A DNA stretch of 64,000 nt. Source: Litomosoides sigmodontis. Lineage: Eukaryota > Nematoda > Chromadorea > Rhabditida > Onchocercidae. Each line of letters opens with the position of its first letter. Within the stretch, counting starts at the first letter, position 1. The DNA is taken from NCBI GenBank assembly GCA_963070105.1, contig OY718804.1, positions 6,161,317 to 6,225,316 of the forward strand. The letters run 5' to 3'. Positions 43,657 through 55,700 of the stretch are shown in pieces. The notes beneath the pieces were generated by a model. The model was not told the DNA's origin. It ran no database searches and saw only the letters and a list, made by a program, of their open reading frames with translations. Both the position numbers and the translations under genes were made by a program.

Positions 43657-44236
43657 AACCATCCACTCAACTAGCCAGCCAGTCAGCCACTAACCAGTCA
43701 GTCACCAGGCCAGCAGCAGCTATCTCGGCCATCCCATCCCATACGCTGCACAGTTGTCGGCGATCTCTGTGTACTTCTCTCCCTCAACGATATTCGTTAC
43801 ACCCTGCGATAAATGAAATTTGCTTAAATATGCACACTTCGCTTATTGATTTCCACAGAGTTTTGTCCACTTAATATGCTAATTTTTGCGCATTGGGAAG
43901 CACTTGAAGAGGGAGCTGTCTTCGCTCGTTCCAATGCGTTGTATTCTTCGGTATTCCTTTATTCCACGCAGTGGACGCCACCCACACAGCGTTTCGCTGT
44001 CGAATCGCAATATGCGCACCGACGGATGGATGGATGCTTTTTGTCTCACTTCGCCTTAGCAGAGGTTCTATGAGTTCTCAGTGAGGTGACCCACCTCCTC
44101 CGACTTGCTTCCATCGTAAAGTAAAGTGTAGGAGGGGAAGGAGCACTCACTTCAGCTTTCCTCCACTCCTTGGATTTTTGCTAGGAAAAAAACTTCACTT
44201 CTCTGATTGTATGCGAAAGAAGATGGGCTGCAGCAC

Positions 44237-44264
44237 TAGCAGCAGCAGCAGCAGCAGCAGCAGC
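44237..44264. repeat. (CAG)n trinucleotide run
   Basis: About nine consecutive CAG/AGC units within the GC-richer patch, with no supported reading frame. Confidence 0.9.
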
Positions 44265-44834
44265 TGGCTGGCCATCGTCCCGCCGCAATCGTAACGGACT
44301 ATGCCTAGCTGATCTGCTCAGTGGCTATCGCGGAGCGGCGTCCACATGCTACTCCAGTCTTGCAAGAGGTCATCGTAAGATCGCTTCTCTCCGTTGTTGG
44401 AAAGTCGGTGGTGTGGTCCATTCTGGTACGGCTCGTTGTTGTTGGAGAGAGGATAATATATCATCATCATTGTGCAAAATTTAAATATACCATTCTAGGC
44501 AGAGGTGCCATTGCCCTCTCACACATTTCACAACACTCATCCTTCATTTTCCACCAATGGCTATTTTGCAGAGCAATGCTGAGGTCTGCTAAGAGCTTTG
44601 ACAGAGACTTCTTTCTTGAAATTTAAACTATTTGTGTCCAAATCAGTTAGTGTAACATTTGCGCTTCTAGCCTCTTGCCATATTTCGCTTGCTTATTGAT
44701 TCCGTCATATTATCCTTCATCGCGTTTAGTAATTTCCTCACATGTTTTGAAATTTCTTGCTGCATCCATTCAATTCACAAAATGTCGTTTTGTTTTAATT
44801 TTATTTCTATCTGCGTGTTCGTGCGTGTAAGCTA

Positions 44835-44874
44835 TGTGTGTGTGTGTGTGTGTGTGCGGTGTCTGTGCGTGTGT
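44835..44874. repeat. (TG)n microsatellite
   Basis: About eleven perfect TG units followed by imperfect TG/CG-rich sequence. Open frames on both strands here only translate the repeat. Confidence 0.93.
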
Positions 44875-47202
44875 ATTTTCATCCATTTGCTTTTTTGAGC
44901 CATATGTTTGCAAACCGAAATTAAATTCATTCTTCAAAGACTTTCTTTTTCTCAGCGATACTCTATTATCTGTCGTATTTGTCATCGAGAAGTACTGCCT
45001 TTTTTCTACGAAATTTTCATCCCCAACCGATCAAAAGGAATGCTTTCATCAGTGACTTTATTAACTTTATTTTTATTTAAAAAAAAAACCAGGTAACTTG
45101 CTTTTACCTTTTAATTTTGCAATTTTTACGAGATTATTTTACGTCTTTTTCTCCAGTAAAACATCATTCATTCCTATTTCACCCAAAAAAACTATATGAA
45201 AGTTAAAAATTTTTTTGACACTAAAAAAGACATTCAAAGTTATAAATGCCTGTCTGTTTGTTTACCAAATTGTTAAAATTTCCTTTGTTAGTATTAAATA
45301 AAATTGAAATGACATTAAAAATTGAACTTTACACAATTCGGCTGATATGACGTATGATATGATATGATGTGAGTTGTAGTGGTAAATGTTTGCAAGAGAG
45401 ACAATCATTAATTAAAATTGCACACTTGCGCCTCAGTGAATGCGCAATTGACGAGTGCAAAAAAGCACGAACAAATGACTTTATTGCAAAAGGTGAAGAA
45501 GGAATTGAGAGATTCTACGTGTTCTACGAAAATTCTACGTGTACTATTTTGTAGCTGCGCTTCCATTGTTTGTACTAATTCAGTTTTGTTAAACTCGTCC
45601 TTTTCTTTCACTTTTCCCTGCTTCCATTCTTTTCTAAAAAAAAATTTTTTTAAAAAACTTCTTTCGAAAGTGTTGCTATAGTTTCTACTTCGCAGCAGCA
45701 ACTGTTCATCCAGAATTCTGTCATCTTCTTCTGTCAACTATTTTTTTTGTTTCCTAAAAAAATCTCTGCTAATTACTGCTATAAATTATTCAACAGAAAA
45801 AAAGAGAAGCATTTTAAAAATGAAACTTTTTTTAGGAAGAAAAAAAAACGATCACTTCTTTAAAAGATTTGCATTAATCGATCAGTACTTACTGAGTTGC
45901 AGTTCTATCTAACATTTTGCAATTTTTTTACTGTTTGAAAAGTACTTGCTCACCTTCCCCTCCAACTGTCTTTCCCATTAATTATCTTCCTCTGTTCATA
46001 ATTTTACGATTTTCTCGAAATGCTTTCTCACTACCGTTTTTGCTAATGATACTTTGAAAGTTCCAATCAGATGAACTCGTTATCATAGCTATCATCATGA
46101 GGAATAGCGACGAGTGAATGAGTAGGTAACTGCAACGAACTGATAATTTGCATGACGTGATTGACGCATGAGTTTTATCACTCAAAAAACAAACCTCAAA
46201 TTAACCTTACGGTAAACCTGCCAGATCATTGCATTCCCAATAAAGAGAGCTTGTGAGAAGCTAGCTGTAGAATTGGTGTGTTTGCAACACTTTTAGGGTA
46301 TTTAAAGGTACTAAAATTATGTGTTTGACTGGCCGATTCCAAATTCAAATTTTATTCCTCCTAATTATTACTTATTCCGCAATGGGTGGAAGGAATATGT
46401 GCTATACTTCTTTTATTTCTTCCATTCGTATTTGTGTCAGCCGCGAACATTGCCCGCATTGTTCGGTCTCACTCGATGACCGACCGCTCTCAGAAATGTT
46501 GCAGTAAGGAAGGGATATGCTTCTCTTTTCCCAATGAATCCCCTGTTGCATAAAAGTTTAATAGTTTACTTTTTCAAATTCATCAGCTCATACGTAAACT
46601 CCAAACGTCGGCTCAAATGAATCAATTGGTAGAGGAACTTGACGGCTGACATCCTTGATTTTCCCTGTGGAAATTAATGCCATTAAGCGAGTGAAGTACG
46701 GATGAAATTTTACGATCGAATTGAAAAACTCCTCTTTTAGTCTAACTGTTAGATAAGACATTTAAACTTATTTTCAGGTACTTCTATGAGTATTGTTACA
46801 TGAGTACGATGAGCAGCAAGGAGAGTTAACCTCCGCCACCCGGTGTATTCCAACTCTTGTTGAGGCCAGTAAACAGTACCTAAACAAGAGACTGTTTATT
46901 CTTTTGTACGTCAGCATAACTTTTGTTAAGATATCAGACAATAATGTAGTATGCTAATCCCAAGCAATAAATTAGCCACTAGTCACTCAGGTAGATCCGT
47001 CTTTTGTACCCAACTATTCCGCACGCTTCACTCATTTAAGTTTCAACGGAAATAAGTTGGGATCTCTCAGAGTTTCATTGCTTAACAATTCACGTAACCT
47101 TACTATTGCCAAATTTTATCGTATCTGTTTTCGTTGAGCTTTAAATTTATTGCAAAAATCATTCACTATCTGTTGTTGAATGGCAAATTTTTTGAAGCTT
47201 TG

Positions 47203-47253
47203 ATTCATAATTTTGAATAATTTTTTGGATTAAAATTGTTCAAAATTATGAAT
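47203..47253. repeat. Inverted repeat, 22-bp stem and 7-base loop
   Basis: The arms at 47203-47224 and 47232-47253 pair over 22 positions, with a single T-G pair and the rest Watson-Crick. The arms are A/T-rich (ATTCATAATTTTGAA core). It could be a small hairpin, a short MITE remnant or a chance palindrome. The stem is too short and the loop too small for a typical miRNA precursor. Confidence 0.75.
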
Positions 47254-48716
47254 GGAATAATTAAGATAGTGTGGATAATGGATGGATCAATCAGACGATC
47301 AAAATCATCAGTTAGCTCTTGAAATGAGGCCAGCTAATGCATTTAGCTTTCAATGTACAGTACGAGTTAGTGTAGAAAGAGATGGTTTGCGATGGATGGC
47401 TTTTCATTTCTTAGATAAATAATAGTTAATTTACACAGACAATTTGGCCAAGCATTGTTCTGGCTTTGGCCAGTTTGATTTTTTATACAAAATTCAGTAT
47501 GCGTCGAGAGGAAAATGACGAGTGTCACTTTTCGAAATAACCGAGCTTCACATGAGCCAGAAAAAGAAGCTTAGGCATTGAATTTCAAATCTCCCAAAGT
47601 ACATGAAGCTAGCTATCTGACTCAATCATTCAGTGATATTTGCTACTGCGAAAGAAGAAGGGAAAACCAAAAAGTACCATTCTTCTTTGAAAAAGAAAAG
47701 TTTTAGTTTCTGACATTCTATGAATGAAAGAAAATTCATTACCTCACAATTTCTCCTTTGAATGTTAACAGTGTGAAATTTCAAAAGATATTTTCTTGAT
47801 ATGTTTTATCGCAAAGTGCTTGATATATTTTACTGTTTGGAAGCAAAATTAAAAAAAAAAAAGCAAAAAATGGAACATCGTAGCATTAAATAGATTCCTA
47901 ATGCTACTACTACTGCTACTTTCACACTTGCAAATTAATCTTACATTTTGAGGTTAAAAGTTGAGTTGGTGAAATGCCAGAAATTCAGGACTGCCAAGTA
48001 ACTAAACGGAAACATTGATGACAATAATAATAAGTTGATGGCATCAATTTCAGGTGTCCGTCCTACTTGTGTTAAATGATGCAGAAACGATTATCAGGTG
48101 AATTTGTCATCGTTGAGTAGCAAATACATCCATGCAGGCATAAACGAGTTCTATTTAAATCTCTTCCCATTTGTTTTGATGAAAATTTCCGTCTTTTAAT
48201 CGTTGTCATTTGCCATCGAACTTCACTGTTTCACTGCCAATAAATTCATCGGAATATTTTTTCTCCTTCTCCTTTGACCTCACACTTTCTTGGCTTCTTC
48301 ATCCATCCACCCACCCAACAAACTTGCTTCATTTTCATCCTTCTCTCTAGCTCTTCCTCATTTAACAATCCCTTTTCTCTGTCATAAATTAGCACCGCTG
48401 ATGCATACCGTACAAAATTGTTTTAATAATTTCACAAGCGGTCATTTAACTATCGGATGGATTTACAAGAGAAGAAGCAATAACTGTATTAATTTATTAT
48501 ATATTACAATTGCACTACTCTAAATAGTTTAACTAACAGTTAACTTCTGCAACTTCAATGTATTCCCTAAAGGCACGATCCGGCCGGTACATTTTCAATT
48601 TCCTTAAAAAAACGTGTTTTTATTTTCAAAAGGGAAAAGTGGTGCAGTCGTGAAAATGCACAAATTTAGAGCTTTAACGCAAAGTGACAATTGAAGTACC
48701 GTAACGTCGACGATGC

Positions 48717-48721
<5 letters not shown>

Positions 48722-48747
<26 letters not shown>

Positions 48748-48750
48748 CCT
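48722..48750. repeat. (CT)n microsatellite
   Basis: About twelve CT units, almost perfect. Confidence 0.93.
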
Positions 48751-49532
48751 CGTCACATTTCAATTTCAGCTTGAATTTTTACTTTTTTTTTAGTTTTAGC
48801 AAATATCTGATAATTTTTTGAAAAATTGTTTTAGTTCTTGCAGTTACGGCTAAAAAAATCATTGCACGCGTAAGTCATATCACTGTTATTACTATCATTA
48901 TCATTGTCATTATCCTTACCGCTATTAATTTCATTCAGTTTCTGACAGACGACATTTTTGCTGCGCTGAAAATTGCAAGAGAGTGCTGGAAGGCACACTT
49001 TTCTATTTTTCTGCTTTCAGTGAAGTTATTTATGTCTAAAAAATTTTTCAAATTATAAATTCATTTTAAGCAAACGAGCATTTCTGAACTTAAGTTTCTT
49101 GGAACGTTTCTTCTTTGATATTAGAATGATAATTTTTCATTATTTGATTTGTAAATAATATCGTTGAAGCATCGTTTTAGTTTCCACCAAAAGCGTTATG
49201 TTGATGCTATGTTTCACTCGTCGATTTTTTAATTTCATGCTGGAAATGCCCGTTTTGTTAATTTGCTAGTGAAGTTTAAGAGTAAACCTTCTGTCGTCAC
49301 TCTCTGTTATTGCTACGGAATACTCGTTTCCTCTTATTTTCTTTTTGAGGTAAGTTGAATTTTGTAAAGTAACTAATACATTTATTGATTTGTCGAATTT
49401 CCACATTTCTCGCTATAAAAAGAAAATGACGAAGGCTTGTAATGAATTGCGCTGATGTTGAAATGCCTTTTTCTCGGCAAATGAAATTGGATGCGGGACG
49501 TTTATCATTTGGCTTAGTTTATTGTTTGCTAA

Positions 49533-50153
<621 letters not shown>

Positions 50154-51827
50154 TAGTAAACTGAATGAATTCGAAACTGTTCTTTCCATCCATCCATCTT
50201 GCTTTGCCATCTATGTGATGAACTAGTTACCAGTTGCGCTTCAATCTGTCTTCGCAGCGCCGCGTCGTACGACTGCTGTTCGTTATACGCTCAGCTAGCA
50301 CTCCTTTTTTTTTGGAGAATAGCGTCCTCTCTCTTTCTCTCTCCCTCTCTTTTTTCAGTTTTTCAATTCTTTCATGAATATGTTTGCAATTGCTCCTTTC
50401 ATATTATAATAGCAAAGGATGTGAGATATCATTCCCACCATTACCGCTAATTACACTGGCGACTTAGTGGTCAAGGGATGAACGTGTGTGTTGCTGCTAC
50501 TAGTCGTTGTAAAATACCTACTGTATGCTACAACGCAGTTCATCTTCATTTTTCCCACCTGTGTCGTACGATAACTTGAAGACAATGTGCTCTATTAATT
50601 ATTCCGAGGTCCCACGTCATAATACGAAGAAATAATGAGAAAGGAAAAAATGATAATGGACAAAAGCGCTTATCATATTTGATGGCTGAGAATTGAGAAT
50701 TTTCATTCCTCAAATTTATTTGTGATTGTTAGTGCTAACAATAGCGTTTAGGCTGGTAGTAATAGTCTCCTTCTCTCCGAGACAACAATGAACCAATAAA
50801 AATTTTTTGAGAAAAAACATTTTTGTGATTTTGTTGCAACCAATCAGAAAGAGAGAGAGAGAGAGGTCTTTTTCTTCGGTTTATGCGGCACAATTTTTCT
50901 CCTCCAAATACTCTTTAATCTTTCTTTTCTTCTCTCTGTCTCTCTCCCTCTCTTATAGCTTTTTTTAAAAGATTTTTTTTTGATTATATGACAAAAAGTT
51001 GTTTCCAAAGATGCGGCAACAACGATATTTTGGGTGACAATCTGACCTCCTCTTTTTACCTTATCGCTCAGCTCTTTTTTTCTTCTCTTTTCTTTCCTTC
51101 TCGTAATCATTCATCGTTTTTTCTTTCTTTCACCCTTTCGCACCATCTCATATTTTTCATTTATTGCTTACAATAATTCTGAAGTATAAGATAAGTAACG
51201 TTATCGTCTGAAGTAACACACGCACGCACACGCAGACCTATCTCTACAATCACATTGGTTGGTATGCCTTCTTTTTTGATAATTTCAACAAAATATACTT
51301 CTCTGTTGAAGTGCAAGAGCAGGTGGTGAACAGCCTACTTCATCGTAGATGACTCTTTGCGACTCCTCAATGAGCTCCCTCAAGCGAGTAATTTAAATTT
51401 TTACTTTTTACCTCCTTCTCCTTATTACCGCTGAAACTTTTATGCGTCTAAAAAGAAAAACCTTGCAGATATTTGTCTTCCCAATTTTGCGCTCCATTCT
51501 TATCTGTGCTGAATCGATTATTCAGATTATTTGATAAATGTGAATGATCCAATCTGTGCAACAACAACAACATATTACGACAGCGACAACCCTCTCTCTT
51601 TCTCTCTCTCTCTTCTCTCCATAAACCCTACCACTGCTATTAAGGAAACATCAAATTTTGTGCTGTCGGCGATATTTTAGAAAGAAATTCAAAAATGAAT
51701 AGATGGCATACGAATGATTAATTTGCTTTACTCAATTTCAGCGGCTTTCTCCGTGAAACAAGAAAGAGAGCGAATTGAAAACTTCCGAGAACTTCCATTC
51801 ATTCTGTTGGAAATACGAAATTTTAAT

Positions 51828-51884
51828 CGGAATCAGTCTCGGAGGAAACCGGAATCAGTCTCGGAGGAAACCGGAATCAGTCTC
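51828..51884. repeat. 22-bp tandem repeat, 2.6 copies
   Basis: Two perfect copies of a 22-base unit beginning CGGAATCAGTCTCGG, at 51828-51849 and 51850-51871, are followed by a 13-base partial copy ending at 51884. Perfect identity suggests a recent duplication. Confidence 0.95.
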
Positions 51885-52412
51885 ACTTATCAGTTCTCCC
51901 TTTCTCCTTTAGAAATGCAACTTTTTTGGCACATTTTCTCTATATTTTCACAGCTGCAATTCTGAGATATTCGGAAAGGAATGGCAATAGGCCCTGTTAG
52001 TTGCACTCCCTCCGGTCGCATTCAACGTTGGCTGTGCTGAAGAGGAACTGCAGTACTTCACTGATTGTGTGGTCGACGGTCACTCCTTTACCTTCTCATT
52101 CATTTGCAGTTGCAGTAATAATTTAAAATAGTCGAAGTTTTGCTGAATCGCAAAAGAACGGTAGCATTGCGAATCAACAGATGTGCAAATACTAAAATTT
52201 GTTAACACAAGTGATCAATGAACAACAATTCTGTCAGCAGGTAAAAGTTAAAGGAATATCTTTTGTAATTTAAAAAATTTTTCTCCCATTAAATTTTTTT
52301 TTTAATTTTGAGGGAGGAATGAGATGAAAGCTTATTTTGTTCCATTCCTACTACGTCTAAATAATGTCCGCTTTAGAATATTCAGAATTTCATTCTGCTC
52401 ATTCCTCCTGCT

Positions 52413-52458
52413 CTTTCAGCTCCATCCACCGCTAGCCACAGGTGGATGGAGCTGGAAG
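52413..52458. repeat. Inverted repeat, 18-bp stem and 10-base loop
   Basis: The arms at 52413-52430 and 52441-52458 pair over 18 positions with one G-T pair. The inner 14 bp are perfect and fairly GC-rich (GCTCCATCCACC against GGTGGATGGAGC). The loop is GCTAGCCACA. This is more stable than expected by chance in an AT-rich background and could be a cruciform or RNA hairpin. Confidence 0.8.
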
Positions 52459-54480
52459 CTTTTCTTCCTCTCTCCTTGACAAGCATGCTCAACAAATTGA
52501 GATAAGCGAGGAATTTGTACAAACTGGTCTTTGTTTACATGAAGGTCTTCAGATTCAGAAACCAGCTTTCCATCTCTCTCTTTCCATTTCGGAATTTACC
52601 TTTCCTTATTTTAGAATATCTCACACTTCTGATTCAGTGATAAAAATCTTTACTTTTGCTTTGTCATTGTAAATGTTAGTTTTTAGGAAGGGAAATTTTT
52701 TACAGCAAAGATGAAAGGCATTGAATTAATGTCCTGTGTGATATCAAATTTTGAACTTTAATAGCGCAGCTTTACAAATAAACCTTCACCCTCTTCCCTC
52801 GTAGCACTCACTCACTGGTTCTTCTTGTACTTTCCCGTCCTTTTCTCGTTTTCTCCTCTGTTACTTCGATGATCACTTCTTCCCTATTTTGATTTGTGTT
52901 ATTTTTAGCTTATCGCTAATTCAACTCCTTTAACCTTAGCATATGATCGTTTCAACTGTTGTACTGTAGAATACAGTGGAATGATTTGGGTGATAGTACG
53001 TACGTACGGTTGTATCCATTTATCTGAATCAGTTTTTGAAAAACACGTTTTAATTCATTCATAAATTTTAATTCACTGTTACGGAGCGTTGCGGAACGTA
53101 AACCATTCCTCACAGCACTGCAATCGTTTCAGCTTAACAAACTTTTATCATCGATCATTTGTTACTTGTACCTATCTTCTTTGCTATGCGATGAGGTTTC
53201 GAGCGTTACAGAAAGGAAAAAGAGCGAAGTGATAGATTTAGCTGCTCGGTTACTTGGATTTCTCGATATGAAATTAATTTAATTTTATTAACAATCGTAG
53301 GTGTTTGCTTGAACAAAAGAATTGCTGCAATCATTTTTTTAAGTTTTAAAAGCGAAATTTTTTCAAGTTCAAAAAAAAGTGATGGCCTTCAAGGTGAATA
53401 CAGTGCAGCACCTTTTTTTTTCGTGGTCAGTCACTAATGGCCTTTTACTTCAAGAAACTCTTAAATCACCATTTCACACGGCGAGCACCATCCATGCCGT
53501 CTGCCTCATAAATTTTTGATTAGTCAATAATTTACGATACCGTTTGGTAGAGGATGTCATAAATTCTGAAGTCATTTCTTGTTCCACAGTTTTTTGCTTA
53601 TATTATACGGTAATTTGATGTTAGGTATTGAATTATAATGCGCCATCGATATCATACGATTTTATGATCGCAGGTAAGGTAGGTAAATGAGACCGTAGAA
53701 AACGCATGCAAATTTAAATCGGATTGAATAAGATAAGGCGATAGCATGTCAGAGGGATTTGTTTCTAGCTGGGATACTGTCAGTGTTTTAGGCCGAACAA
53801 CAAAACTTACTTCAGTGTATGTGTCTATTATTCACTTATTGCTTCTACAGTACAGCGTAGTGTACGTGACAGTTCTCCACTTGATGGTAAGGTAAGGATA
53901 TTCTGCCGACAATGAGATCCGTCCTGTTTCACTGACTGATAGATAATGTTCGCGCGACGATTGGATATTCTTTTTTGTAAATTATCACCTTTCTCTGAAT
54001 TTGTTTAGCAAAATAGATGAATTTTTACTCATCCACTAAGCTTCCTATTTTAAGTATTTTAAGTGTTAAAACAAACTTTAAACGAGTAGTTAATAGTTTC
54101 AAAAGAGAAGGAGGAAAAAATCCCACGGTTGCATTCAATTTTAATTTGCTAACTGACGATAGTATGATGTATTATTGTGAAATGAATATATTTCAAAACA
54201 ATCTTAATTGTAGAAACATTTAGTTATGAATTGAAATTTTCAAAAAGAGAAATTTAGTAATATCTTTTCGGCTAATGCTCAAAAAATTTTTATTTAAAAA
54301 AAGGACAAGACTTTGGAGATACAATTTTTAACTGTCACTACGACTGAAGAATTTCCGGTTTGTTCATTTAAATCAAATTCTTCGCTTCCTGAGGGATATA
54401 TTTCCCAGTTACTGGCAGTGTAATGAGTGCTTGCCTTCCGTTACATGACGTCCTGAAGTGTTACTGTGCAATTTTTGATC

Positions 54481-55700
54481 AGATGTTATGAGAAGTATGG
54501 CAAATTGGTCAGAGAGTCTGTGGTCAGTTCGAAACAGCGCAACAAGAGCGATAGTGACGCTGGACGGCTACGAACGAGTCAACAATGGTCGTGTCGTCTT
54601 CACTCCGTGCTCCGAACTGGTCGGGAGGGATGATGACTCGCTAAATTTAATTACTTTTCCGCGTTGACATCAAATTTCCATATATTCCTAGGAGCTATCC
54701 ATGCAATCATCGTAATTAGTGGTCTAAAGGAAAGAAAGGAGAACCGCTGACACTGTCGCCGGTAGGTAAGAGGCGATCGAGGGAGTGGAGGGTACATTGT
54801 TGTGGTTGTTGCTGTTGTTGGTGGTGGTGGTGGGCGGTGGTCGGGACGGTTACGAGGGCTGTTTACGAGTCTCGGAGGTGGAGTAGAGGATGCTTAGAGG
54901 TGAAGAAGGGTAAGAAGCAGGAGGACCGGCACAAGGCTGTTATTATTGGCATATAAGCGAGAAAAGGAAGGATGGAGGTGTTCGGTCGTTTGAGTGTGCC
55001 CTCTGTACCAGTTCGGGTCAAGCGCCGGTCGTCGAACCCTCCTACACTGTCGGTGGTTCGTTCGGTTGACGCACACTTCCATTCCACCCCACACATCCCA
55101 GGCAGACATTAAATCCTATCTTTCCTACTACTCCTTCCTGTCGCTGGACACGACTCCCACTCACTTTGGCGCATCTGATAAGCTCGTGAAGTACTCCAAT
55201 TAGCTCCACCAAATCCGCTTCTTCTTTCACAGCCAGACAACCTCAATGTAGCGTTAGTAGCAGACACAGCAAGTGGTCAAGCATATAATACAATAATCTA
55301 AAGTCTAACCTAATGCCGCCGTTAACAACGGGTGCTTCCGTGCTTTCCATCGGACCGTATCTTCTCTTCCTCCTTTAGCCCACTCTCCATCCGTTGCTGG
55401 CATCAAATTACTTAGAAATTTGATTCAGTAGCAACCACTCTTATTAAATGTTCACATAAGCAGAGAAACAGATGGACACCGACACACATCACCTATTCAA
55501 TGGATTATTGTCAGTGGTACTGCTGTCGCGATGACCAACGCAGTCGTGGACGACCTTTCCTTCTCGATCTATGGACCCTTCTTCTTCTTCTTCTTCCTCC
55601 ATCCATCCACCAACCGACACTTATCCCTCCAGCACAAACACATTGTTTACATTTGTCATTAATCCATCCTCCTCGACAGAAGTCTCTTGTTAGCTGAGTT
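54481..55700. other. GC-richer patch, possible promoter or 5' leader exon
   Basis: G+C is clearly higher than in the flanks, with a GTT-to-GGT run at 54798-54840 and a CTT run at 55577-55597. A 59-codon ATG frame at 54488-54667 and a textbook donor AG|GTAAGA at 54765/54766 suggest a possible transcribed 5' exon on the plus strand. It might belong to the downstream kinase gene, but no homology supports this. Confidence 0.35.

Larger units (their letters stand above)
43240..44620. other. GC-richer patch with CAG-type repeats, possible promoter or leader region
   Basis: This stretch has noticeably more G+C and fewer A/T runs than its surroundings. It includes the CAG/CAGTGG tract and a second (CAG)n run at 44237-44264. 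No conserved protein or clear splice structure was found. It could be a transcribed leader exon or a regulatory island, but nothing here decides between these. Confidence 0.35.
44875..49532. other. Gene-poor stretch, no supported gene
   Basis: AT-rich, with no conserved motif. Notable elements are a small GATAT/GATATG run at 45343-45370, a 22-bp-stem hairpin at 47203-47253 and a (CT)n run at 48722-48750. Open frames here are short and lack splice-site support. Confidence 0.5.
50154..54480. other. Gene-poor stretch, no supported gene
   Basis: AT-rich, with CT-rich pyrimidine tracts at about 50328-50355, 50932-50954 and 51594-51620. A 22-bp tandem repeat and a strong 18-bp hairpin also lie here and are listed separately. 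No exon with homology was found. Confidence 0.5.

Noticed and set aside
43002..43693. Several overlapping frames rich in Ser-Gly, Ala-Val or Ala-Thr
   Set aside because: They are translations of CA and CAGTGG repeats, mutually overlapping on both strands.
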